Shown here one piece after another: positions 56,767-64,000 of a stretch of 64,000 nt of DNA. Position 1 is the first letter of the stretch. Each line of letters begins with the position of its first letter. The position numbers and the translations under genes were made by a program. Origin of the DNA: Trinickia sp. Y13 (GTDB lineage: Bacteria > Pseudomonadota > Gammaproteobacteria > Burkholderiales > Burkholderiaceae); assembly GCF_029522115.1 (NCBI RefSeq), contig NZ_JAKWFK010000023.1, forward strand, positions 1-64,000, read 5' to 3'. Below the pieces are notes generated by a model. It did not search any database, was not told the origin of the DNA, and saw nothing but the letters and a program-made list of their open reading frames with translations.

Positions 56767-57760
56767 CCTACGAACCTTGGCCGCGACGGCGCTCGCCGCG
56801 GCCCTTTTGAGCGGCTGCGCGAGCCCGGATCAGCGCACCGCGGGCGACCCTTTGGAGCCCATGAATCGTGTGATATTCAAGGTCAATGACACGATCGATC
56901 GCACTGTGGCCGTGCCGATCGCCAAGGGCTATCAGAAGATCACGCCGCACCCGCTGCGCACGGCGATCAGCAACTTCTTCTCGAACTTGGGCGATCTGAA
57001 TAACTTCGCCAATGAATTGCTGCAGTTGAAGATCACCGATGCCACGCAAGATTTGATTCGTTTCGCGATGAACACGACGTTCGGCATCGGCGGGCTGATC
57101 GATTTCGCCACGCCAGCCCGCTTGCCGAAGCACCATCAAGACTTTGGCCTGACGCTTGGTCACTGGGGCATACCATCCGGGCCCTACCTCGTGCTGCCGA
57201 TCTTTGGACCGAGTTCGTTCCGCGACGGCGTGGGGCTTGCCGTCGACACGCGCTTCAGCCCGATGATTTACGCGCCTACCGATTCGAAAAGGCCGCTGTA
57301 CGCCTTGCAGTTCGTCAGTGCAAGGTCGGACATGCTCGGAGCGACGAATATTCTCGAACAGGCTGCGCTCGACAAATATTCGTTCGTGCGCGACGCCTAT
57401 ACGCAGCAACGTCGCGCCGCACTGGGTGCGGATTCGTCGAAGCCACCGGCGCTGCCTAATTACGGCGACGAGGACGAAAGCAGCACGGGCGCCACAGCGC
57501 CCGCTGCGGCAAGCGCGGCGGCGGCCGAGGGCGCCTCGGCGGCTTCTGCGGTCGCTCCTGCTTCGCATGTCCCCGCGACGCCCCCCGCTTCTGCGGCGTC
57601 GGCCACGGCCACGGCCAAGCCCTCGCCCGCATCGGCATCGGCGCCGGCATCGGCATCGGCATCGGCATCGGCGCCGGCGCCGGCGGCGGCATCCGGTGTT
57701 CCGCCGTTCAATACACCCGCTGGTGCGCCACCGTCGAACGGCACGAACCCACCGCAATGA
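56759..57760 (+). CDS. mlaA: MlaA/VacJ-family outer-membrane lipoprotein with repetitive tail
   Basis: Predicted 333 aa. The lipobox is LLSGC with lipidated Cys near residue 19. The family core follows: [60 protein letters not shown]. After about residue 235 an Ala/Ser/Pro low-complexity tail of 100 residues includes SA repeats from a hexamer tract. MlaA removes phospholipids from the outer leaflet and works with MlaC; here the likely partner is HpnM. ATG at 56759 with AGAAGGA upstream. Confidence 0.93.
   Translation: MDNLRTLAATALAAALLSGCASPDQRTAGDPLEPMNRVIFKVNDTIDRTVAVPIAKGYQKITPHPLRTAISNFFSNLGDLNNFANELLQLKITDATQDLIRFAMNTTFGIGGLIDFATPARLPKHHQDFGLTLGHWGIPSGPYLVLPIFGPSSFRDGVGLAVDTRFSPMIYAPTDSKRPLYALQFVSARSDMLGATNILEQAALDKYSFVRDAYTQQRRAALGADSSKPPALPNYGDEDESSTGATAPAAASAAAAEGASAASAVAPASHVPATPPASAASATATAKPSPASASAPASASASASAPAPAAASGVPPFNTPAGAPPSNGTNPPQ
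57629..57688. repeat. GCATCG hexamer tract in mlaA
   Basis: About nine near-identical hexamers (GCATCG with GCGCCG variants) run head to tail and encode alternating Ser-Ala with some Pro. Being six bases long, changes in copy number keep the frame and only alter tail length. Confidence 0.85.
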
Positions 57761-57780
57761 ACCGTAGACACCCCTAAATC

Positions 57781-58569
57781 ATGTTTCCTACGGCTCAAGG
57801 CATGTTGAGTTCCACCTTGCATGCGATGGACCCTTATGCCCTCGCGGGTATCGTCGCCGCCCTGCTCGTGGGCGGAATGGTCAAGGGCATCGTCAGCATC
57901 GGCGTGCCGCTCGTGGCTATGCCGATCCTCAGTCAGATGATGCCGGTCAAGCAGGCGGTGCTGCTGCTGTCGATGCCCGTCATTCTCGGCAACATTCCCC
58001 AAGCATTGGAAGGCGGAGAAACACTGGCCACCGCGCGGCGCATCCTCGCGCCGCTCGTGGGAACGGTGCTCGGCAATATCGTGGGCGTGTCGATCCTGAT
58101 CTCGCTCGAGCCGCATCACGCACAGGCTGCGGCCGGTGCGTTACTCGCATTGGCCGCAGCCCTTCTGCTGGCCTCGCCTCGCCTCACACTCGCGCCAGGC
58201 TGGGTCAAGCCTGTCGGCTTCGCCCTGGGCTTCGGCGCGGCCCTGATGGAAAGCATCGCGTCGATCCCCGGGCCCTTGCTCGCCATCTACCTCATTTCCT
58301 CCGGCGCCCGCGGCAAGGCGTTCACGAAGCAAATGGCGATGATTCTCGTCGTTTCGATCGTGACACTACTGCTCGCCTTCAAGAGCGGCGCGCACGCGTC
58401 GAGCGCGGACTTGTTCATCTCGGCCGCCGCCAGCATCCCCGTCATCGCCGGCATGCTGATCGCGCGCCCGCTGCGCGACAAACTGCCGCCGCACGCCTTT
58501 CGGATCATCGTTTTGCTGTTCGTGCTCGGCGCCGCCGGCCAAATGATCCGCAAGGCCATGGGCGCATAA
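57781..58569 (+). CDS. TauE/SafE-family sulfite exporter-like permease
   Basis: Predicted 262 aa with seven to eight membrane segments in two repeats (GIVAALLVGGMVKGIVSIGV in the first, LGFGAALMESIASIPGPLLA in the second). The family moves sulfite, sulfonates or other organic anions, usually out of the cell. It follows mlaA after 20 bases, so it may be co-transcribed, but has no known hopanoid role. Alternate ATG at 57802. Confidence 0.87.
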   Translation: MFPTAQGMLSSTLHAMDPYALAGIVAALLVGGMVKGIVSIGVPLVAMPILSQMMPVKQAVLLLSMPVILGNIPQALEGGETLATARRILAPLVGTVLGNIVGVSILISLEPHHAQAAAGALLALAAALLLASPRLTLAPGWVKPVGFALGFGAALMESIASIPGPLLAIYLISSGARGKAFTKQMAMILVVSIVTLLLAFKSGAHASSADLFISAAASIPVIAGMLIARPLRDKLPPHAFRIIVLLFVLGAAGQMIRKAMGA

Positions 58570-58839
58570 CCCTTCCTCGAAGGTCAAAATCGAACGCCCA
58601 TCACCCGCCATCGAATTATACAGTTCGTTCTGTACGGGAAATATTTCCGATTCAGTGAAGTCATTCCCAAGAATATCTGCATTTTTTTCTTGCATCAATG
58701 CGAAACAATCACGACACAGCTCGATAAATCTCATTGCGCGAGTCATTCGCTTGTTTGGAACGTAATCGCTATCGATTTCGTCATGTAGGTCTATTAAAAT
58801 CACCGCCTCCCTAGCGCTGTCGATAGCGCAGCCCTTGCT
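58570..58839 (-). pseudogene. AT-rich gene remnant upstream of vgrG
   Basis: On the minus strand one frame is open from just after a TAG (58840-58842) through about 90 codons: CAIDSAREAVILIDLHDEID, VPNKRMTRAMRFIELCRDCF and LGNDFTESEIFPVQNELYNS. It then runs into the antisense of the TauE gene. It looks like a real protein piece but has no N-terminal start except a GTG at 58803 with its Shine-Dalgarno too close (two bases). It is far AT-richer than all flanks. I read it as a fragment of a foreign gene, possibly an orphan immunity gene of the neighbouring effector module; family unknown. Confidence 0.4.
58619..58648. promoter_or_regulatory. Two adjacent palindromes upstream of vgrG
   Basis: TACAG-TTCGTT-CTGTA (58619-58634) is followed by the perfect 12-base palindrome GGAAATATTTCC (58637-58648). 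They stand in the AT-rich gap within the gene remnant, about 210 bases before vgrG. They may be operator sites or remnants of the foreign DNA. Confidence 0.35.
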
Positions 58840-58855
58840 CTAAAGGAATGGCGGA

Positions 58856-61800
58856 ATGACGTCCAATACGCTTGTCGATGCGCTCTATTACGGCGCAGCC
58901 CAGCGCAATCGCCTGCTCAAGCTCGATACGCCGCTTGGCGCGGATTGGCTGGTGCCGCTTCAAGCAAAAGGCAGCGCGCAGCTTGGGCGCGATTACGAAT
59001 TCATTGTCGATGTCGCCTCGATCCGCGGCAGCGAAATCAAGCTCGACGCGTTAATCGGGCAGCCGATCACGCTTTGGCTGCAGAAAACCGACGGCGCCTA
59101 TCTGCCCTACCACGGCTATGTGCATGCGTTCAGCCGATTGGGAACGGATGGGTCGCTTACTTACTACCAATTGCGATTTTCCTCGTGGTTGCATTTTCTG
59201 CGGCTGCGGCGCGACATGCGCGATTGGCAAGAGCAAACGGGCGAACAGATCATCGCCGATGTTTTCGACCAGCATCCGCAGGCGCAAGGGGCTTATCGTT
59301 TCGATTTGCGGCAGCCGATGCCGCAGTATTCGAATCGCGTGCAATGGGAATACGACTGGAATTTCGTCCATCGCAGTCTCGAGGAAGCAGGGGTCTTCGG
59401 CCGCTTCGAACAAGCGCCCGACGGCAAATCGCACACGCTCGTGTTGATGGACGACGCGTATTTGCTGCCTGAACTCGAACCCAAGACAGTCGAGTTTCGC
59501 CGCACCGGCTTGCGTGAAGAAGTCGACGGTCTCACGCAATGGAAGGAACAGCAAGCAATCCAAAGCGCGACGCTCAAGACGCGCACGTTCGATTACAAGC
59601 GTCCCGACTTGCCGAAGGAAGTCACGAGCGCGATCAACGCGCATGAAGACATACCCGCGCAAGGCGAGGTATACGACTACACGGGCGCCTACACCTGGGG
59701 GCCGCGCGATCGCGGCGAGCATCAGGCCTCCGTGCGCACGCAGGCGTGGCAATCGCAGGCGAAGCGCTATCACGGCATTGGCAGCTTGCGCTCGGCTAGC
59801 CCCGGCTATTGGTTCAGGTTGAACGGCCATCCCGTCCACGATCGCGATGCACCGCAGGATCGCGAGTTCGCCATCATCGGCACCACGTGGATCATCCGCA
59901 ACAACCTGCCCGGCATGGACGGCGTGGCGGATTTCCCCGAGAGTTTGCGCGCCGAGGTCAATCATGCCGCAGCCGCGAGCATCGGCGGCGTCGCGGTTAG
60001 GCATCCCGATGGAAGCGAAGGCTTTTTTCAAGTCGAGATCGAAGCGCAACGCCGGCGCACGCCGTTTCGCAGCGCGCTCGAACATCGCAAGCCCGTCATG
60101 CAGTTGCAGACCGGGATCATCGCGGGGCCGAACGACGAAGAGATCTATACCGATGCGTTGAACCGGGTGAAGGTCTGGTTTCCTTGGAATCGGCGCAACG
60201 AGGGCGATGAAGGCGCATCGGTTTGGGTGCGCGCCGCGTTTCCCGATGCCGGCAGCGATCGCGGCGGCCACTACCCGCTGCGAAAGGGCGACGAAGTCAT
60301 CATCGGATTCATGGAAGGCGATTGCGACCGTCCCGTGATTCTGAGCCGCATGCATGGAGGCGCAGCCCCGCCGACGTGGCACACGCACGGCTTGCTGTCG
60401 GGATATCGGTCGAAGGAGTATGCGGGCAGCGGCTTCAATCAGCTCGTGATGGACGACGCCACCGGGCAAAATCGGATTCATCTTTATTCGACCAGCGCCG
60501 ATTCGCATTTGCATTTGGGCTATCTGGTCGATCACACGAACAATACACGCGGCGCGTACCTTGGCAGCGGCTTCGATCTGAAGTCGAATGCTTACGGTGC
60601 TATTCGTGCCGGGCAAGGACTTTACGTCTCGACGTATGCGAAAGGCTCGGGCAGCCAGCCGCTCGACGTCGGCGAATCGCAAAGTCAGTTGATCAACGCG
60701 GAGAGTGTCGTCGAAGCGTTATCGCAAGCGAGCGAGCAGCATCAGGCCGAAAGCCTCAAGGACGGTTACGAGGCCATGCGCGCTTACACGGATGCCACGC
60801 GTAAAAGCGTGCCTGGCGCCGTCTCGGGCAGTGGCCGCACGGCGGGTGGCGGGGCGGGCAATGCCAACGGGTTCGAGCAACCGGTGCTGCTGTTCGGCAG
60901 CCCCTCGGGCATCGGTCTGTCGACACAGCAGTCGGTACACGTGTCGGCGACGGATCACGTGAACTTCGCAACCGGCCAGAGCATGCATCTTGCGGCCGGA
61001 AAATCGTTGCTTGCGAGTGTCGGCGAAAAGCTGAGCCTGTTCGTGCAGAACGCCGGAATGAAGCTGTTCGCGGCGAAGGGAAAGATCGAAGTCCAAGCGC
61101 AATCGGACAACGTCGAACTCACCGCGCAGAAAGGCGTGAAGATCGTCTCGTCCACCGACGCGATCGAGATCGCGGCGGATCAGGGCATCGTGCTCACGAG
61201 CGGCGGCGCCTACATCAAGATTGCAGGCGGCAACATCGAGATTCACGGGCCCGGCACCGTCGATGTGAAAGGCGCGCAGCGGCTATTCAACGGCCCTGCG
61301 AGCATGGGCTATCCGCTGCCTTCAGCGCGGCCCGATGCACCCGGTCAGCTTGAACTCGTGCATAAGTACGCGAACGAAGCGGCGGTGAAAGGCGGCGCGT
61401 TTTCAGTGTTCGATTCGAACGGCTCCTTGCTGAACAAGGGCGCGCTCGACGCAAGCGGCAAGACGATCGTGAGCGGGCTACCGTCCGGCGTCGTGCAAGT
61501 CAAATTCGGCGCCGATCCCCGCACACAAGATCAAACGGCGAGCAAGTTCAAGATGCCGCAATGGCCGACAGCGGACGGAGCAAATGGCGAACAGAGCGGC
61601 GCCACGGCCGACGCGGGGGATTCGCTCGGGGAATTGATGCCCTCGATGCCAAGCGGATTGAGCAACGGATTCGCCGGCTCTTCGGCGATTTCATCCGAAG
61701 GCGCTTCTTCGGGGATGGGCGCAGCGATGAAGCAAGGCATGAGCTTCGCCGAACAAGCCATCGCCAAAGTGCTGCCATCGAGCGCGCAAAGCGCCCTCTC

Positions 61801-61891
61801 GCAGGCCAACCAGCTCGGCACCGCGGCGCCCACGATGAGTCACTTGCTGCAAAGTGGCCTCGGCGGTCTTTCCATGCCGAAATTCGGCTGA
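58856..61891 (+). CDS. vgrG: Type VI secretion spike protein VgrG with C-terminal extension
   Basis: Predicted 1011 aa. Residues 1-~380 are the gp27-like base (LVPLQAKGSAQLGRDYEFIV, QLRFSSWLHFLRLRRDMRDW, WEYDWNFVHRSLEEAGVFGR), then the gp5-like OB fold and needle (DALNRVKVWFPWNR, WVRAAFPDAGSDRGGHYPLR). A DUF2345 domain is at about 690-850 (SATDHVNFATGQSMHLAAGK). After it come a transthyretin-like fold (FSVFDSNGSLLNKGALDASG) and a Gly/Ser-rich helical tail with amphipathic helix MSFAEQAIAKVLPSSAQSAL. Such tails load effectors, here probably the Rhs protein that follows. No T6SS core genes are nearby. Confidence 0.93.
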   Translation: MTSNTLVDALYYGAAQRNRLLKLDTPLGADWLVPLQAKGSAQLGRDYEFIVDVASIRGSEIKLDALIGQPITLWLQKTDGAYLPYHGYVHAFSRLGTDGSLTYYQLRFSSWLHFLRLRRDMRDWQEQTGEQIIADVFDQHPQAQGAYRFDLRQPMPQYSNRVQWEYDWNFVHRSLEEAGVFGRFEQAPDGKSHTLVLMDDAYLLPELEPKTVEFRRTGLREEVDGLTQWKEQQAIQSATLKTRTFDYKRPDLPKEVTSAINAHEDIPAQGEVYDYTGAYTWGPRDRGEHQASVRTQAWQSQAKRYHGIGSLRSASPGYWFRLNGHPVHDRDAPQDREFAIIGTTWIIRNNLPGMDGVADFPESLRAEVNHAAAASIGGVAVRHPDGSEGFFQVEIEAQRRRTPFRSALEHRKPVMQLQTGIIAGPNDEEIYTDALNRVKVWFPWNRRNEGDEGASVWVRAAFPDAGSDRGGHYPLRKGDEVIIGFMEGDCDRPVILSRMHGGAAPPTWHTHGLLSGYRSKEYAGSGFNQLVMDDATGQNRIHLYSTSADSHLHLGYLVDHTNNTRGAYLGSGFDLKSNAYGAIRAGQGLYVSTYAKGSGSQPLDVGESQSQLINAESVVEALSQASEQHQAESLKDGYEAMRAYTDATRKSVPGAVSGSGRTAGGGAGNANGFEQPVLLFGSPSGIGLSTQQSVHVSATDHVNFATGQSMHLAAGKSLLASVGEKLSLFVQNAGMKLFAAKGKIEVQAQSDNVELTAQKGVKIVSSTDAIEIAADQGIVLTSGGAYIKIAGGNIEIHGPGTVDVKGAQRLFNGPASMGYPLPSARPDAPGQLELVHKYANEAAVKGGAFSVFDSNGSLLNKGALDASGKTIVSGLPSGVVQVKFGADPRTQDQTASKFKMPQWPTADGANGEQSGATADAGDSLGELMPSMPSGLSNGFAGSSAISSEGASSGMGAAMKQGMSFAEQAIAKVLPSSAQSALSQANQLGTAAPTMSHLLQSGLGGLSMPKFG

Positions 61892-61942
61892 TCGCCGGTT
61901 CGTTAGTGATCCTTAATAATTTTAAAGAAGCATAACGACGCC

Positions 61943-64000
61943 ATGGCCGACGCGACCGTCTTGCAACCCAAACCGACCGACGTCTACGTAGCGCCGCTGA
62001 CTGCGATGCATCGCGAGGATGTCGATTCGGCCATCCACGAGCTGGACGTATGGCTGCGCAAGATCAGCCACGACTTCATTACGGTCGAGCGCTTGGAGAG
62101 CGTTGCGCAAAACGTCCCCGTCTTGGCGAACATCTTCGCGGCAGTCGATGTCATTGCGGACATCCGCGCGATGATCGAGCACGGCGATAAGCCGATCGAC
62201 ACCTTCGATTGGCTCAATCTGGGCATGGACCTGATCGGCATCGTGCCGATTCCCCTGGGCATGGCCGAGTTGCGCATGGGCGCGCGCCCGATGCTCAAGC
62301 TCATCCGCCAGAGCGTGGCAGGCAGCGGCAGGGCGGCGCTCGAAGGCGGCGCTCAAGTGCTGGGCACGGCTATCGTCGAGACATTGGTGGCAAGCCTGAA
62401 CGCGCGCTACGCGGGCGAGATCGAATCGTTCCTGAAGCTCGTCAAAGACAAGCTCGCCGAGATGCTCGAGCACTGCGCCAAGCTCGTGGGCGATCTGATG
62501 ACGGCGCTGGCCGATCTATTCGCGCAGGTCGCGGGCGAGAAGCAATTCAGTATCGCGGGCAACGTGCGCGCCGCCGAGCATCACGCGAGCGAAGTGAGCG
62601 CGGGCTTTGCCGCTTACGACGCCAAGCAAGCGCTGCACGGCATCGGGGGGCTGCTGGTCGACTGGCTCAAGATGGACGGCAAGGCCACACTGAACGCGGC
62701 CACGCAAACGGCCAAGTACATCGACCCGAACTACGGGCACGACCTGAAGGTGATCGCCGACGGTTTGCGCACGCGCATCCCGCAAGTGAAGCAGCGCGTG
62801 CTCAGCTTGAACGGCAACGACATCGGCCAGATCGGCTGGCTGATCCAGATCGGCGAGCAAGGGGTCGAGAAGTGGCGCAAGGTCAAGGTGCAGCACCATG
62901 TCGTCGCCATCCCGAGTTCGGGCAAAACGCGCGTGATCGAGCAGCGCACCGAAGGCGCGGCTGAAACGATCGAGCGTACGGCGCCGGCCAAGCACCCGGG
63001 CGTGGAACCGTGCAAGCTGCATTGCCCGGTGGCCTCGCCCGCGCAAGCCTCGAACTGGTCGGTCGGCTTTGCCCTGGGCGATGAAACGATCGAGCACGTG
63101 GACTTCTCCATCGCGGGGCCGATGCCCATCGTTTGGCAGCGCACGTATCGCTCGTTCTTCGACGCCAACGATGAAGACGGAGCGCTGGGCGCACGCTGGA
63201 TCACGCCGTACACGACGCGCTTTGACATCCACGAGACGAAGCTCGTCTACCACGATGCGGCGGGGCGCAGCGTCGATTACCCGCTGCTCGAGCCGGGCAA
63301 GTCTTACGATAACCTTGCGGCCGATCTGACGCTGACGCGGCTGGACGAGCATACGCTCGCATTGAATCGCGGCCCGGAGTTGCTCGAATTGTTCGAGAAA
63401 GCGGGCGATCGCTTCCGGCTGCGGCTCATTCGCGACCGCAAGGGCAATCAGATCGGGCTGGACTACGACGAGAAGGGGCGGCTCTTTCGGCTGATGCTGC
63501 CGGCCACGCAGGTGGCGTTCCGATACGACGAGCGCTCACGCATCGTCGAGGCGGGGCAATACGACGCCGACGGCAACTTGACCGCCAAGCTCGCGCGCTA
63601 CACGTACGACGCCGAGAACGACCTCATCGCCGCCACCGATCGTTACGGCAACAAGTGGCAGTACCAGTACAAGCGGCACTTGGTGACACGCTACACGGAT
63701 CGCACGGGGCGCGGCACGAACCTGCAGTGGGATGGTACCGATCCGAAATCCAAATGCGTGCGCGAATGGCTGGACGACGGCAGCGACGAAGTTCGCTTGG
63801 CGTGGCATCCGAACTTCCGGCGTGTGGATGTGACCGATGCGCTGGGCAACGTCACGCAGCACTACTACGACATCAAGGGGTACACGTTTCGCATCGTTCA
63901 CCCGGACGGCAGCGAAGAGTGGATGTATCGCGACAAGCACGACAACTTGACGCAATACGTGCACCGCGACGGCGGCGTGGAGCAGATGGTCTACGATGCG
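61943..64000 (+). CDS. Rhs-repeat (DUF6531) protein, probable T6SS effector, incomplete at the window end
   Basis: The frame is open from the ATG at 61943 to the last base, 686 codons, with no stop. Residues 1-~350 are helical (MHREDVDSAIHELDVWLRK, then a hydrophobic stretch LNLGMDLIGIVPIPLGMAEL at about 93-112). DUF6531 begins near residue 365 (SIAGPMPIVWQRTYRSFFD), followed by YD/Rhs repeats (YDADGNLTAKLARYTYDAEN, YGNKWQYQYKRH, WDGTDPKSKCVREWLDDG). No PAAR domain is seen before the repeats. In Rhs effectors the toxin lies at the C-terminus, outside this window. It starts 51 bases after vgrG with a weak ribosome-binding site. Confidence 0.92.
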   Translation, partial: MADATVLQPKPTDVYVAPLTAMHREDVDSAIHELDVWLRKISHDFITVERLESVAQNVPVLANIFAAVDVIADIRAMIEHGDKPIDTFDWLNLGMDLIGIVPIPLGMAELRMGARPMLKLIRQSVAGSGRAALEGGAQVLGTAIVETLVASLNARYAGEIESFLKLVKDKLAEMLEHCAKLVGDLMTALADLFAQVAGEKQFSIAGNVRAAEHHASEVSAGFAAYDAKQALHGIGGLLVDWLKMDGKATLNAATQTAKYIDPNYGHDLKVIADGLRTRIPQVKQRVLSLNGNDIGQIGWLIQIGEQGVEKWRKVKVQHHVVAIPSSGKTRVIEQRTEGAAETIERTAPAKHPGVEPCKLHCPVASPAQASNWSVGFALGDETIEHVDFSIAGPMPIVWQRTYRSFFDANDEDGALGARWITPYTTRFDIHETKLVYHDAAGRSVDYPLLEPGKSYDNLAADLTLTRLDEHTLALNRGPELLELFEKAGDRFRLRLIRDRKGNQIGLDYDEKGRLFRLMLPATQVAFRYDERSRIVEAGQYDADGNLTAKLARYTYDAENDLIAATDRYGNKWQYQYKRHLVTRYTDRTGRGTNLQWDGTDPKSKCVREWLDDGSDEVRLAWHPNFRRVDVTDALGNVTQHYYDIKGYTFRIVHPDGSEEWMYRDKHDNLTQYVHRDGGVEQMVYDA

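Noticed and set aside
57629-57688. Hexamer repeats considered as a CRISPR-like or satellite array
   Set aside because: Units are six bases, have no spacers and encode an in-frame protein tail.
58366-58569. Continuation of the minus-strand remnant through the TauE gene
   Set aside because: This part is exactly antisense to the TauE C-terminus and turns into low-complexity His/Asp/Arg sequence, so the remnant was cut at 58570.
59051-60682. Minus-strand frame of more than 500 codons within vgrG
   Set aside because: Antisense to clear VgrG domains; no recognised motif.

Overview
The window is 64 kb of GC-rich DNA with dense, overlapping gene packing and scattered GTG/TTG starts. An anthranilate-CoA (abm) operon, a hopanoid cluster with the HpnH-type radical SAM enzyme, and a VgrG-Rhs module together point to a betaproteobacterium of the Burkholderiaceae (Burkholderia/Paraburkholderia/Trinickia type). 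The genus is inferred from gene families and order; no rRNA or other phylogenetic marker is present.

Layout. 1-1.75 kb: ragged DNA with a probable decayed gene end, a membrane-anchored glycerophosphodiester phosphodiesterase, and a possible small gene broken by an in-frame TAG. 1.7-10.1 kb (+): an eight-gene operon for aerobic degradation of 2-aminobenzoate (anthranilate) as its CoA thioester: ligase, FAD/FMN monooxygenase-reductase, SDR, crotonase, acyl-CoA dehydrogenase, thioesterase and a RidA deaminase, with a MarR regulator inside the operon and a direct-repeat operator over its promoter. 10.1-17.9 kb (-): a tripartite ABC exporter (outer-membrane factor, adaptor, ATPase, two FtsX-type permeases) followed by a LytS/LytTR-type two-component pair. 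18.3-20.6 kb (+): a small membrane protein and a soluble hybrid histidine kinase.

20.6-38.1 kb (-) is the most unusual block. From its 5' end it carries an XRE-cupin regulator, a TonB-dependent receptor ending in a strong terminator, tonB-exbB-exbD-exbD-TPR, the peptide importer yejABEF, an RND pump without adaptor or outer-membrane partner, and a second XRE-cupin regulator translationally coupled to the pump. It reads as a self-contained route from outer membrane to cytoplasm for a peptide-like substrate, with an efflux pump and two related regulators at its ends. Two dyad operator candidates lie between the first regulator and the receptor.

38.1-45.7 kb: a long intergenic region, a secreted DNA/RNA nuclease overlapped by a small acidic protein, an Mpo1-like protein, a RarD-like transporter, an acylphosphatase and a membrane PAS-GGDEF-EAL protein with a LOV-like domain that lacks the photoactive cysteine. 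45.7-57.8 kb: hopanoid genes hpnA, hpnB, ispH, hpnH, hpnM (mlaC-like), hpnN and a mlaA lipoprotein, interrupted by a Cache-domain NarL-type two-component pair. 57.8-64 kb: a TauE/SafE permease, an AT-rich gene remnant, a VgrG spike protein and the first 686 codons of an Rhs protein that continues past the window. No rRNA, tRNA, CRISPR array or insertion sequence was recognised.
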